The notes: generated by a model from the letters alone, not told the origin. A DNA stretch of 50,000 bases from Cristatella mucedo (GCA_009760855.2 WPIO01000175.1:140001-190000); one strand, 5' to 3'; positions 1-11,382 are shown, numbered from the stretch's first letter. Translations and numbers: made by a program.

Positions 1-109
1 TCACTCCGACCAAGGTGTGGCCAAGGTCATGGGCTTGAACCCTCATGCGCATGAGAAGCACCTGAATAAGGATTAAGTTTTCTAAGGGTGCTATACGAAT
101 GAATTAAGT
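1..109 (+). mobile_element. SINE-1 copy, cut by the window edge
   Basis: tRNA-derived SINE missing its 5' end. It shows the post-A-box block found in other copies (gaccaaggtgtggccaaggt), a B box (ggcttgaaccc) and a tail that reads like the LINE-A 3' hairpin (cacctgaataaggattaagt, then ctaagggtgct). It aligns along its whole length with the copies at 42120-42262 and 43480-43616. Confidence 0.75.
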
Positions 110-174
110 TGTTTACCGCGAAATCTCAATGCACAATTGCAGCATAGCTGTGACTCCTTTTGCGTTTGCTTCCT

Positions 175-178
<4 letters not shown>

Positions 179-229
<51 letters not shown>
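179..229. repeat. (CT)n microsatellite
   Basis: An uninterrupted run of CT dinucleotides of about 50 bp. The serine/leucine-rich open frames crossing it are products of the repeat, not genes. Confidence 0.97.
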
Positions 230-233
<4 letters not shown>

Positions 234-1164
234 ACTCTCGCACTCTCACTCGCATGCACTTCTCTTCCGGCTCCCCTCCTCCACTTCCTCCCTCGTGCCT
301 CAGCTCCTATTCTGGCAGACGAAATGTTTCTCTGCAGGAGCTCCAGCGGTCACTAGGCAGTCACTGAGTTTAGCATTCTTTAATTTCCCTGCCGACATCC
401 TGTCCAGTCATCGCGTGCCCCGTGGTAGCAGTCAACAGCAGTGCACACTTACCCAGCAGTTTTTTCTGTGGTGAATCTACAGGCGATACGCAGAGTAAGC
501 TCAGCGATGAATTGCTAAGAGTGGGATACATTGATACTAAAAAATAAAAAGTACATTTGTCTGGGAGAGTAACAGAGCACTATCTTTTTCAGTGCACTGA
601 GCATAGGCAGGAAAAGAAGCAAGTCATTCAGTGGTGACATGCACAGTGTAAATGCACATGAGCACAGGGAAATCCGCAGGAATTGACTAAATGATGAGCC
701 GAGCATATCGAGTGCTGCATGATGGGTTGGGGCTTTTTTAATGTCACTGAGCATGCCAGTGAAATCAATCGGGGGGGGGGCAGGGCTGAGTTTCTGAATT
801 TGAAAGTATGCGCATTGAAGGAGGCACGGTCTACATAATTTTTTTTAACTAAGTGGCTACCCGAGTCATAGTTTAACGGGTAGTACGGTGCAAAGTGTGC
901 TTGGTAAGTCGTTCGTTAGTTAAAACGGGGCAAGAGAATTATGGGACCCATAACTGGCTGACAGAATTCTAAGGTCGATAAGCTGCATGTTGGAAGAGAC
1001 TGTGGGTAGGTGAGAATTTTTAGGGTGGCTGTTGCAACATATAATCCATCAAGCCTTCACAGCAAAGAGAAGAATACCAGCAAGTAACCAGCTATAGCAG
1101 CAGTGCAAAGGGGTCTCACAAAAGCAGGAACAAGCTGCGCCACCCTTATCTAAGAGAGCTCAAA
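230..1164. other. Unassigned stretch
   Basis: No recognisable coding region, RNA gene or repeat family. The only notable item is a run of ten G at 771-780. Short open frames here have no motif I recognise. Confidence 0.5.
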
Positions 1165-1345
1165 AGACTTTTGCAATGCTATTTAGCCTAAACTGGTTAC
1201 ATTTGATTGTGCAATTCATAAGGTCATTTAGTGAGTGGTCACCTTTGAGCAGGTCACCCAGAATGCATGCAAATGCTACAGGAGATATGCTGGCCGAGCG
1301 GATTTTGAGGAGCGGGCTCTCCACTCTCTCAGTAGCAATAGGTTG
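1165..1345 (-). mobile_element. LINE-A fragment, highly degenerate
   Basis: Read on the minus strand it encodes LKIRSASISP, then LGDLLKGDHS and QFRLNSIAKV. These align with the segment just after the RT catalytic region in the long LINE-A copy (LKIGSASISL ... LGVMFQSDLL ... YFQLHSIAKI). The nucleotide block caggagatatgctgg is shared with the copies near 23160, 27215 and 37065. Both ends are ragged. Confidence 0.65.
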
Positions 1346-2369
1346 TAGATGCACCAGAAGACGACGCTGAGCCACTGGGTAAAAGATGGCGTGCCTACCC
1401 ACCTGAGGCAGAGGTGGGCTGCCTCCTGATCCATTCCCCTAAGTACATCCTGACCGCAGTAGCCATGCAGCTAGCAACCAAGCAGTGATTTGCAGCACCA
1501 TCAAACCATTACACTCAGCAAGTGACATGCACGATAAAAATGCTTATGTGTTTTCACGTGTATGCACTAGTGTATACCGGACAATCAAAAGTTCTTCACC
1601 GTGGGACAGCTGCAGCATCACAGTGCTGTGCAGCCCCTGGTGACAATAAGTTATTTAACTCATGTGATGAGGGCAATGAGCCAGGTGGAACCCGAAAATT
1701 TGAGGCTCACTCTTGAATATAGCAAAAAAATGAGTGGCTCCCTAGCGTATGTGACAGGTGCAGGGTGCCAGGCTAAAGGTGCACCATAACCAGACACCTC
1801 GGCATATAGCATCTGCTGCATACCTTGGCCTAAGAGTGTCGTGTCACGTGTCAGCTGCCCAACTAAACAGCCAACTGCTGAAACTGAAAATTAAACTGCT
1901 CCACCCTGCTGGACTGCTTGTGCTATGCTGCAATCCGTGATTTAATGCTGTGCTTCAACACTTGACTAAGAACACTGTTAGCAAGCCACCAAGCTTCAAA
2001 GCTGCCACCCTAATTAATATCTCACTTTGTTCCCCTTGACAGGTACCACGGAAGAGGCCAGTGCCCTGCAGCCAGCTGGCTGAATAGCTCTTAGGCAGTG
2101 GAAGAGAACTCGGTAAAACTACGATAGCTGTTGATGCTGTACAAGTCGAAGGGGTGTAGGAAAAGACAGCTCTAGACAGCAGCGCAAGTATAAGAGACTT
2201 ACCGGATGTTCTACTTGCGTCACGATCGATGTTTTCAAAACCGTCACTCTTGTTGTTTGAAGGCAGGGATTGAAATAAGACATCTGGCTAAAAAGAAAAC
2301 ATCAACCTAAAAATTCTAGGTGTGCGTAAAAGAAGTACCTTGCTACAATTTAGGGTGACAAAATGGGCC
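1346..2369. other. Unassigned stretch
   Basis: About 1 kb with no recognised gene or repeat. Several 60-80 codon open frames exist on the plus strand, but they overlap each other in different frames and carry no recognisable motif. Confidence 0.45.
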
Positions 2370-2480
2370 CCAGCTCAGCCGAGGAGAAGCCTTAAATGAT
2401 CGGGATCGTGGATTCGAGCCCTGCAGCATATGTAAATACCTGGAAATATACCACAATATTAAAATGGGTGCTAAATAAAT
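2370..2480 (+). mobile_element. SINE-1 copy, degenerate
   Basis: A B-box-like block (ggattcgagccctgcagca) is followed by a decayed tail (cctggaaatata ... gggtgctaaataaataaa) that parallels the SINE-1 tail. It lies directly upstream of a LINE-A fragment. The A-box region is poorly preserved. Confidence 0.5.
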
Positions 2481-2486
2481 AAAGTA

Positions 2487-3241
2487 TTAGGGCTTGTTTA
2501 GATAAGGATACCACGTCCAAGTTGGTCCATGCATTCGTGACATCCCGTCTCGACTTCTGCAACTCACTGCTTACTGGCCTACCAGCATGTGCGATCAGGC
2601 GATTGCAGCTGGTGCAAAACTCGGCAGCTAGGCTTGTCTGTCGTGAGCGTCGCAGTTGCCACATTACTCCACTTCTCGCCGACCTGCACTGGCTACGAGT
2701 GAGGCAACGGATTGACTTCAAGGTTTTGTCGCTCACTTTTAGGTCTCTTCATTCTATGACTCCAGCCTATCTTTCAGATATACTACCCCATCAGGCCAAG
2801 CATCGTACCACCCGCTTTTCGGAATCCAACAGTCTGGAAATACCTCGTACAAACCTTAAATCCATTGGAGACCGTGCATTCAGCTCGTATGCTCCCAAAG
2901 CCTGGAAGTCCCTCCCGACCTGCGTCAGAACATCCCATGACCTGACCACATTTAAAAGAAACTTAAAAACACCTATTTAGGACAGCATTTAGTGGGTCCC
3001 TGTGATTCGTCCTTGATGTGCTTATGCGTGCTGACACTGTGCATTCTGCCACTAACCACATTTGCATGCTGACCCTGTGCATGTCACCCCTAACCATATT
3101 ATTCATTTTGTTTGTTTTTCAAGCATGATTTTACTTACCATTCAATTGCATATCACTTTGCAGCAAATGTAAAGCGCCTAGAAAGAGATTAAGTTCTCTG
3201 AGGGCGCTTTATCAAGTGCAATATTATTATTATTATTATTA
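2487..3241 (+). mobile_element. LINE-A, 5'-truncated copy with 3' tail
   Basis: This carries the C-terminal part of the LINE-A ORF, open at 2522-2980. Landmarks in order are FVTSRLDFCNSLLTGLP, LQLVQNSAARLVCRERRS, LADLHWLRVRQRIDFKVL and FSSYAPKAWKSLPTC, typical of the C-terminal region of L2-clade elements. The frame stops early at TPI where related copies continue with HLFRTAFSG. A 3' UTR of about 190 bp follows, then the hairpin (gcgcctagaaagagattaag ... gagggcgct, 3175-3208) and an ATT tail. RT and endonuclease are absent, as expected of a 5'-truncated insertion. Confidence 0.88.
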
Positions 3242-3309
3242 AGTATTTGTAAATGTAAAATGAAAAGTTTGCTATTCCTCGAAACAGCAATCACGCTGTT
3301 TAGCTTTGC

Positions 3310-3618
3310 TTGTAACCTACTTCGAATCCATTCTATGGAGATCCTTCATTAAGTTCCTATGCTTCCAAAGCTAGGAAATTACTCCCGACCAAAGTCACGT
3401 CCCCTGACATTAAGACATTTAAATCACCGGTTCTTCACAACATTTACAAAGTCGTTTAAATTGGCCTCCGTGTATTTATGGATGCTGACACTGTAAACTT
3501 CCCGACCAACTAATTGACATAATCCCTGTCTAGCATACCCAATGTGCCTGGGAGCTTTGGTTCTTTTTGGGTGCAATGCAAATATCTTAGTATTATTACT
3601 ATAATTATAATTATTGTT
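3310..3618 (+). mobile_element. LINE-A fragment, old and degenerate
   Basis: The sequence follows the end of the LINE-A ORF and its 3' UTR (gcttccaaagctaggaaatt, gacattaagacatttaaatc, gatgctgacactgtaaac) and ends in a degenerate ATT/ATA tail. It is far more diverged than the neighbouring copies, with small deletions and no open frame. The hairpin is unrecognisable. Confidence 0.7.
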
Positions 3619-3667
3619 CGTGTAATTGTATGGCTATTTCTTGTAACTTTGTGAGTTGTTACCCTGA

Positions 3668-3802
3668 TGGCACACTAGGTAAGGCGACGCTTTTACGACC
3701 TATTTCACGTGGTCGTGGCTTCAAAAACCAGCGGTGGGTGATTATTTATCACCGTTGCTAGTGGTGATGAAAGCCGTTAAGGTTATTCAGTCGCAATTCG
3801 AA
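3668..3802 (+). mobile_element. SINE-3 copy
   Basis: It starts with the family's conserved head (gatggcacactaggtaaggc), has a poor B-box region (gtggcttcaaaaacc), then the diagnostic gtgggtgattatttatcacc and a gccgtt block. It matches the copies at 28062, 45800 and 32337. Confidence 0.75.
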
Positions 3803-4087
3803 AGAACTTATGAAATCATAATATATTAGACTCAAAGTGAAGGTTCAAGCGATGCTTCATTAACCCAACTTATTAGTGCCGGTGTTTCTTGACGGTTTTA
3901 GGGGTGATGAATTTCGTTGGCATTCGTGGTGGCCGTCTTCTGCAAGGGCTGACTATGATAAGAAACTAGAGCCTTTAAAGACCACGTTTGTCATTCAAAC
4001 GGTTGAGATCAGTTACAACCAGTCGGCTTATGGCTAAACGAGTGACAGTCGTCCAGAGGGTCTTTGCTAAACCATGAGTCGGAAGAA

Positions 4088-4436
4088 TATTGCTCCCAAA
4101 GCCTGGAACTCCCTCCCGACCTGCGTCAGAACATCCCCTGACCTGACCACATTTAAAGGGAACTTGAAAACACACCTATTTAGGACAGCATTTAGTGGGT
4201 CCCTGTGATTCGTCCTTCACGTGCTTATGCGTGCTGACACTGTGCATGCTGCCACTAGCAACATTTGCATGCTGACCCTGTGCATGTCACCCCTAACCAT
4301 GTTATTCATTTTGCTTGTTTTCAATTTTACTTACCATTCAATTGCATTTCCCTTTGCAGCAAATGTAAAACGCCTAGAAAGAAATTAAGTTTTCTGAGGC
4401 CGCTTTATCAACTACATTATTATTATTTTTATTATT
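4088..4436 (+). mobile_element. LINE-A, 3'-end copy
   Basis: It begins abruptly inside the last ORF block (gctcccaaagcctggaactc) and encodes PKAWNSLPTCVRTSPDLTTF. It keeps the 3' UTR, the hairpin (cgcctagaaagaaattaagt, then tttctgaggccgct) and an ATT tail. In the inner stem, both strands differ from the usual form (AGAGA/TCTCT becomes AGAAA/TTTCT), so pairing is kept. Confidence 0.85.
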
Positions 4437-4584
4437 AATTTATAAAACATGAGACTGTTGAAATGATCGAGCTATTTGCTTCAGAGTTCTTCATTTGGCA
4501 ACACTTTCAGATAAGGGAAAATACAGCAGGTGCTATGATTGTATTCGCTATGCAACAAAGCGTAGGGCAGTAGACTTGCAAGGA

Positions 4585-4725
4585 GTAAGTTGCAGGAAGT
4601 CAAGACGGGATATCGCGAATTTATTTAGCGAATTGGATGTGTTATCTCTTTCCGTGCAGGCTCAAACGTTCACCTTGCTAACTAGCTTAAAGTAGGTGAA
4701 CTTGATTCTGGAGCTGGTCTGACTG
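4585..4725 (-). mobile_element. LINE-A fragment, degenerate
   Basis: On the plus strand the sequence runs gtaagttgcaggaagtcaag, acgggatatcgcgaat and so on. It parallels the antisense strand of the LINE-A segment between the YADD region and the C-terminal block at 17990-18115. There is no tail and no open frame. Confidence 0.55.
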
Positions 4726-5155
4726 TCTCTGCAGCTAGCTATCACGTTCGATCCCTGTCCAACGTTGGTAACTGTCTTCCACGGTGGCTTACAAAATATT
4801 CAACTAGCTCTGTAGTTCTGTCACAGCTTGGTTATTGGAATTCCCTTTTGGCAGGGCTACCAAAAAGCAACTAGGCTACTGCTGATGGCTTTGAATGTAG
4901 CTGCAAGGCTAGTTTACAATCCCAAGCGTTTGACTATGTATCTCCTCTGCAAAAAGAGCTAGGATGGCTGCCGGTTCATCAACGGATACAGAGGGAAGCT
5001 CTTAAACTGACCCACAATACCCGCCACGACTTGGCTTCTCCATACCTAGCTGAACTGCTGCATCAGTTTCAGCCTCCTCGTGCCTTTAGGTCCTGTATGG
5101 ACAATAAACTAGCTATTCCGTTCCTCAGCTTAAAGACCGATGGCGACCGTGACCC
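4726..5155 (+). mobile_element. LINE-B fragment, degenerate
   Basis: It aligns with the C-terminal part of LINE-B: the counterparts of SYCNSLLAGLPKKAT, of LLKELGW and of LTHNTRHDLASPYLAELLHQ, with RSCMDNKLAIPFLSLKT near the end. The frame is broken by indels. It stops inside the coding region, so the 3' UTR is missing. Confidence 0.78.
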
Positions 5156-5309
5156 GTTTCAATGCCGTTGATATGAACGGTAGCAGGGAGACTGGGCGAA
5201 ATTTGCTCACGCTCTTTTGGTCCGGCATCGCTTCCTTGTATAGTGGCGTGATTAAGCCTTGTTGAAAGGTGCTTGTACGTGACCAGGGACCTCGCCAAAC
5301 ACTGTAGCT

Positions 5310-6165
5310 TAGCGCACGGGCATTGTGATGCTATGGCCTCCAATGACCTCCAGCTATCCAGCTAAATTGAATAATCAAACTAGGATACAGCTGCCATTTC
5401 CACGGAATATATAGTCAAACTGCATTTTCGATTCATCATCCTGGAATAGTGTGCTTAGAGGTGCTTTCAAATTGTTATGCGACTAGGCATGAGCATTTTA
5501 ATGCTATGCCCTTCAACGTCCCGGGTCAGTGGGCCCCCTAAATTTTCATACTGAGCTAAAGCTGCTATTTCCACACTACACTTTGAGAAACTTCACTTTG
5601 TATTCCACATTTTAGAAAATAGTGCTACGCGTTAGCCATTTGTATCGCATACAGCATGGACGCTCAGATGAAATGGCCTGGGCCACCCAGCCTCCTGACA
5701 TATTTAAACTGAGATAGAGCTACTGCCTCAAAAATAGACGTCGCACCACTGTATTTCGTTTTTGAATCCGCAATCGAGAAAACCGTGTTCCGGGCTTACA
5801 GCATAAATTTCATAGCATAGTGCATTCTCAGTCTCATACTAGAGTCTCCAAAGTCGAAGGAAAGCCTGCCTACATTTTCGAACTACGATACAGCTGCCAT
5901 TTCTACGATAGGCATAGCACAACTGCGGTTTTGATTTCCACATTATAGAAAACACTGTTCTGGGATTACCAACTAAATTTCATGCCATGTTGCACAGGCT
6001 CTCGTGCGATGGTCTCCACCGGCCAGGCCTACTCTGCATTTCCGACTACAATGAAGCTATTATTTAAAAACTGTGAAACTGCGGCTTTGATTTTGAACCT
6101 TATAAGGAACCAGTGTACCCGGTTTACCAGCAAACGTTTCATACGACTATGCTGAAGCGATGTAA
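5310..6165 (-). repeat. Satellite-like array (about 165-bp unit), inverted part
   Basis: Five diverged monomers recur at roughly 156-176 bp spacing. The landmark (gatacagctgccattt and variants) lies near 5382, 5558, 5714, 5885 and 6049. Each unit also has a block like gaaattt...catagcatgg and one like aaactgcggttttgatt. I call the strand minus because the array at 35526-36220 has the opposite orientation. Monomers differ heavily, so the array is old. Confidence 0.7.
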
Positions 6166-6229
6166 ATCACAGTGGCTCTGATAGCTATATTGTCTCTCGT
6201 GGTCCGTACTATTGAAGACCGTGGAATTA

Positions 6230-7045
6230 GAACACCCTTTGCAAATTTTTTTGGAATTCTGTTGGTAAACCCGAGATACTATGTCGATAATGTGGGTTCA
6301 AAATCACAGTTGTGCAACGCTTACTATTGAAACGGCAGCTGTATCCCAGCTCGATTGTGTGGATAGGCTGGCTCGCCGGGCCGTCGCAGGCACTAGTGTG
6401 AAGACGCTGATCAAGTGCAATTGCATGAAATTTGATGGGTATACTTGGAACACTATTGTCTGTCATTTTAAATGAACCGCAGTTGGGTGACGCTTTTCTT
6501 GAAATGACAGCCATGTCAAATCTAAATATATCAATTATCTAGGGCTGCTATTTGGATAAGGCAATTGGAGGTCATAGCATGAGAATACACATCACACAAT
6601 CGTATGAAATTAGTCTCTTAATATGTAACAGAGTTTTTTATAGTTAGGAATAAAAATAGCAGTTCGCCAAAGCATTTTATGGAAATGAATCCTTATTGCA
6701 GTTCAGATTTTTTCGGCTCCCCTTAGGGCCTTGCTATCGGAGGCCATAGCATGAGAACTTTCAAAAGCGATCGCGTGAAATTTGGTAGGTAAACTTGACG
6801 TTCTGTTTTTTTTATAATTTAGAGTGTTGCGCACCGGTGTGCAAAGCCTTTTTCGGAAGTGGCAGCCGCGTCGCCGTTCCCGCGTGCAAAAAGGCTAGCG
6901 GGGGCTGAACCTTTAAGGCCACAGCGCGAGAAACGGCAAGCGAACCTACACGAAATTGTGTGGGTAAAACCCTGTCTGTATAATTTGTAATCACTGCTGG
7001 TTTTATTATTTTGAAAAGAACACCGTATCACAGTGTATCGCAATT
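6230..7045 (+). repeat. Satellite-like array (about 165-bp unit), forward part
   Basis: Monomers of the same family now read in the other direction: gaaacggcagctgtatcc near 6330, with weaker counterparts near 6494, 6650 and 6853. Companion blocks are gaaatttgatgggtatactt and gaaatttggtaggtaaactt. With the preceding array it forms a head-to-head arrangement whose centre lies at about 6165-6230. Confidence 0.65.
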
Positions 7046-7374
7046 ATTCGTGGAACCCATTGAGAAGGACTTACTATCAATAGTAGTAAGTGCAAATGAA
7101 AGGTCCGGAAAAACTAGCAGAAACTCTACCTACTATTGAATTCCTCTGACGGTCTGTATAGACTAGCAGAAACGTTTTTTTATGAAATGCTTAGCTCTAA
7201 AATTGATTGGATTCTGTTTATTGGATTAAGGTTTCTCGCAACAGTTTAGCTGGTCAGCCAGTGCTCGTTTAATGTCTTTGATGCATTAATGAGATTGGTC
7301 GGAAATTACTTAATTTTTTTGGTCTATTTTTGCTTTCTAAATTATTGGCTGACTCACAATAGCATTGTTGAAAA
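7046..7374. other. Unassigned stretch
   Basis: Between the satellite and a LINE fragment I recognise nothing. There is a short repeated word, gactagcagaaac, near 7161, with a similar aactagcagaaact at 7111. Confidence 0.4.
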
Positions 7375-7885
7375 ATGCAGGGACGTTATCTGAGGCTAAG
7401 ACCTGCTTGGTTATGTTAGTGATGCAGAGCTTCAGCAAATCTATTCATCAAACTACGGACACAGTGGTGTTAAGAGCTAAAGGGCTAACAGACTTGAGAC
7501 TGTTTAGACTGTGAGACGAATTTCAAGATCACTTTAAGATGAGGTCGCTAGTCGCAAGCTTGATGGTGGACATGGAGGTACTGAAGGAATTGTGGGAACC
7601 GACACTAGCAGGCATGCTGCTTTGGGAGGTAAGCCCGATGGAAATGCTAACTTGGGGTAGTACTCTCTGAGCTTATCTCTGTTGCTGATAAACATGTCAG
7701 GTGATTAATGCGTGAGGCTTCACAAGTGTCACTATGTACACTCTGTCAGATGCTGACCTAAGAGCAGTTACAGAGATAGTTGATGGTCGAGATCAGAACT
7801 CTTAGATTGTTTATCTGTGATTTAAATAGGTTTTTGTATAGAAGCTGGACTTGGCCTTTGATAGGAGGGATCAGACAGCAAGCAT
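7375..7885 (-). mobile_element. L2-like LINE fragment, degenerate (linker region)
   Basis: It aligns with the antisense strand of the long LINE-A copy between endonuclease and RT. For example gatagttgatggtcgagatc at 7777 parallels gatggttgatcgtcgacatc near 19301, and gtatagaagctggacttggc parallels tttatagaagctagatttgg. The start (ttatctgaggctaagacctg) parallels the segment near 18968. It is decayed with no open frame; a family related to but distinct from LINE-A is possible. Confidence 0.55.
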
Positions 7886-9404
7886 ATCAAACGATTACTT
7901 ATCATATGTACAGCATCAGCATGCATCAGCACCCAAAGAGCAACTCACTCGGCCGGAGCACCTGCTCCAAGAAGCAGGTGGGTCGTTGAATTTAGTAAAG
8001 TCTTTAAATTTACCCATGTCAGGAAATTGTGTGACGTCAGTCTGTAATGAGCTCGAGGTTTCCAGAGCAGAGGATTTGAAGCCGGTCTGAGCAGGGTCTC
8101 CAAATGTTTTTGGCTGGTTGGAAGCTCAGCTAAACGACTTGACCCGGAAGCTCTTCAATTACAGCCTACAAGCAGCTGACTGCAGGTTAGTGGGGGCTGA
8201 GGGCAAGCCAATGAAACTTTGCCACGGTGGCAGGCTGAAACTGTGGGATCAGACCACTAGCAGTTTCAGCCTTCTATGGATGGCCAAGTGATTAGGCTCA
8301 AAACAAAACCGGTGAAAGATTGTTTGGTCCACGAGCTGAGTATGTCCAATACAGCCAGTGGCAAACTCCGGTGAGCTCGGGATGGATGGATTGCCCGGTA
8401 TCCACTGGGGACGCATCAGCTGGCTACCTCAAGTTAGCAGTTATTACTTGGCTAGACCACATTAAAGCCAAGCCCTACTAGGGCAGGCTGAGAAAACCAT
8501 CTGACAGTCGAAAGCCTACAGCCTGCCATCTGATGAAGTCAGCCTAATGCGCGGTAGCTGAGCCGGAGAGGACACGGTTTCCCTTTTCGCATCCCAGCTC
8601 TCCCTCGGTCTCAGTCTCTCTCAGATCAGATCCAACTGGCAGCTAGTGAGCCGAATGAATTAGCATATGCAACAAGCGGCCAGCGAAGAACTGCTTCCCA
8701 GGAGGCAGGCTGCAACAGAAAAGGGAATGGAAGGTAACTCTTTGTGGCAGAGGGCTGATTGTAGAGTAAGTGAACCAGAAGTGGGCAGTTCAATCAGTGA
8801 GTCTAGCCTGTATCAACTACTGGTAGTGTTAAGCAAAACAAGGCCTACAGACATGAAATTTTAGATGTAACCCTATGTTATTTAACATAGTAGAAATTTA
8901 CGAATAGCCACTTGGAGGCAAGCTTGACTGAGTACAGTTGTAGTCCGTCAAAAGCACATGCAAACAGCAGAGCATTTGCTTACCTCATCTACATCAGAAG
9001 CTGAGGCCATGGCTCCGTACCAGCAGCACTAGACTTTCGCAGACAAATAGCTTTTTGTCTGATCAGAAAACTGCCATGACAGCTTGACCCTGAAAAATAC
9101 ACAAGCAAATCTACCGCCTGTGAAAATTGATCAGCTTGCTGCACTTTTTTGGATTGTGCTGCCCACATGGAGCTGTTTCTTTAGGCTAAAATATCTCGGC
9201 TGATTATCGCAGGCCATCTGGCCCTGCTTGTACAAATTTATTATGGACGGGCAGCCTGTTGGCTCATGGACAGCTTCTTACGGATGGTCGTGGCTCAAGT
9301 TCTAGCTCTGGTACGCTGCATAGCGAGTATACAGAAAATGCATGGAGACAAATGGTCCAACCTGCATTGCCATGTGTTGCCAGATGTGTGTGTTAAAATT
9401 CGTG
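7886..9404. other. Unassigned stretch
   Basis: About 1.5 kb with no recognised repeat family and no convincing coding region. Open frames of 65-80 codons are present without motifs. It could be older transposon debris. Confidence 0.4.
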
Positions 9405-9525
9405 CAATACGTAAAAATTAAGTGGCTAGTGGAGCGGAGCTTGTACGCTACGACCCAGGTCGTCTGCTTAAGTTATTATGACCCATGTTGTCGGTTCGAG
9501 TCATGCATGCAGCGGTCGATAAATG
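9405..9525 (+). mobile_element. SINE-2 copy, degenerate
   Basis: It has a tRNA-like block (cttgtacgctacgacccagg) and a B box (cggttcgagtcatgcatgca). It shares the cgacccaggtcgt core with the copies at 20925-21078 (minus) and 30868-31044 (plus). The upstream part (ccatgtgttgccagatgtgt) is only loosely alignable. Confidence 0.6.
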
Positions 9526-9731
9526 ATTGCTGGCAGCAGGTGACAGCCTCACCAGGTTCTTCAGCTGCTAAGTACGCTTGGAGGAAGACACGTTAAATCA
9601 GCCACTCTTTCAGCATTCTCGTGTTAGTGGGAGAGGGAGACAGGGGTGGGGCATCAGCGGGCGGGTCGTCTAAGCACCACCTCACAATAGGCTAAGAATA
9701 TGGTCCACATGATAAGAAATTAATACTTCGT

Positions 9732-9735
<4 letters not shown>

Positions 9736-9767
<32 letters not shown>
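9736..9767. repeat. (AT)n microsatellite
   Basis: A pure AT dinucleotide run of about 32 bp, next to a SINE-3 3' end. Confidence 0.95.
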
Positions 9768-9768
<1 letters not shown>

Positions 9769-9771
9769 CTG

Positions 9772-9890
9772 GATCATTTATCAGCCTCGTTTATAGAGCA
9801 CAAACAAGCCTTAAAGGCTAATACCGCCGCTTGCAGTGGGCAATAACGATGGCCCATGATAGAGTTTGAACCTGCTATCTGGGTTGTGAG
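9772..9890 (-). mobile_element. SINE-3 copy, degenerate
   Basis: The reverse strand carries the family's 3' half (ttatcagcctcgtttataga read on plus; gccttaaaggctaataccgc; cgcttgcagtgggcaataac) and a decayed B-box region (gagtttgaacctgc on plus). The A-box end is not recognisable. Confidence 0.6.
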
Positions 9891-9934
9891 AATTGAGCAC
9901 ATGTGTTCTTTTCCGAAATTACCTTTGCGAAGTC

Positions 9935-10063
9935 AATCACGTTATTACTTTCCGTTCAATCGCCCTTCCCTTTGCAGCAAATGTGAAGCGCCAAGAGAGA
10001 GATTGGGTTCTCTGAGGGCACTTTTTCAAGTGCATTATTCTTATTATTATTATTATAAGCTAT
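9935..10063 (+). mobile_element. LINE-A 3' tail copy
   Basis: Only the last 130 bp of LINE-A is present: accgttcaatcgc-like UTR, ctttgcagcaaatgtgaagc, the hairpin (agcgccaagagagagattgg, then gttctctgagggcact) and an (ATT)n tail. A very short 5'-truncated insertion. Confidence 0.85.
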
Positions 10064-10094
10064 GCAATCGAATCAGCCTACATTCAGCTTACCA

Positions 10095-11345
10095 ATGTAA
10101 TGTAATGTAATGTATCTCCGTCTGTAACTCCACAAAGTCATAAAGACTATATTGGTGTTAGGCGCGAGAGTTTTGTATAGCGCATTCATAGCCTAAGCGA
10201 CTTTTGCTACACATTCGGTAGCCAACAGACTTCGTCTCACCCAACAAAGAGAAAGTGGGAAGCATAGCAGAGTCAGGAGAGCAGTTGAGGTAGTGAGTCG
10301 CATGGAAGTAGCAGCTCAGGATCACTGAAAAGGATGTTCCATAGTCGGCAGCAGGAAAGTAGTTGTCGTTGCGTCAGAATTGTGGAGCCGAGTTACACAG
10401 TCTAGGACCTGCAGAGCTAAAGCTTCTGTCGCCAACGGTCTTAGAACGGAGGAATGGAACAGCTAATTTATTGTCCACACAGGACCTGAGGGCGCCAGCA
10501 GGCTGAAACCGATGCAGCAGTTCAGCTAGGTACGAATGAGCCAAGCCGTGGCGGGCCTTGTGGGTCAGCGTAAGAACTTTGCTCAGTATCCGTTGCTCAA
10601 CCGACATCCATCCTAGCTCTTTTAGCAAAGGCGACACTTACTCAAACCTCTGGGACTTGAAGACCAGCTTTGCAGCCATATTCCTAGTCGGCTGCAGTGG
10701 CCTAGTTGCTTTCTTTCGTAACTCAGCCAAAAGAGGATTACAACAATCAAGCCGAGACAGAACGAAGGAGCTATTAAAGGTTTTGACAAGCCACTGTGGA
10801 AGACAACTCCTAATGTGTTGATAGGGTCGAACGTGATGGCTAGCTTTAGAAGCAGTCTTCTTAATGAAGCTTTTAAAATAGAGGCAGCTGTCGAAAACGA
10901 CATCTAAATTTCGAGAACTTCGTGATGGTCGCACAATAGCATTACCCATTAGAAGAGCAAAGCCTTTTAATCCAGCCACATGCTTAGGGTGTCCTATGAG
11001 CAGCAGTTCGGTTCTATCGTCATTTAATTTCAAGAAATTTTCCGACAACCACGATCGAATGTAGGCAAGGCAAGCATTCAGTTTCTCAGTTGCTGCAGCA
11101 GACTCCGACGGTTTGAATGACAAATACAGATGAGTATCGTCAGCATAAAAGTTGTATCCTATTGTGCCTTCATCACCTTTCCCAGACGTTGTGTATAAAT
11201 GGAGAGCAGCAAGGGACGGAGTACAGACCCTTGAGGGACTACAGGTGACTGGTCACATGGGTGAGACCTGACCTTCACACGACACTGATTGATCACGATC
11301 AGACGAGTACGATTTAAACCACGCCAGTGCTTGTCTTAGAAAGCT
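10095..11345 (-). mobile_element. LINE-B, 5'-truncated copy
   Basis: One of the two best LINE-B copies. From the right it encodes RT with an intact YADD motif (codons at 11136-11147), then MSFKPSESAAATEKLNACLA (frame 10638-11123), the block LLSRLDCCNPLLAEL-like with RKKATRPLQPT, and the C-terminal frame 10374-10637 (LTHKARHGLAHSYLAELLHR, ending CNSAPQF). A 3' UTR of about 260 bp follows, ending in a (TGTAA)n tail at 10095-10113. Coding is split by frameshifts, so it is dead. The PQGSVL region near 11230 is recognisable but also frameshifted. Confidence 0.88.
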
Positions 11346-11379
11346 TATATAAAACACTGTAGCATCTGAATTAGGCCTC

Positions 11380-11382
<3 letters not shown>

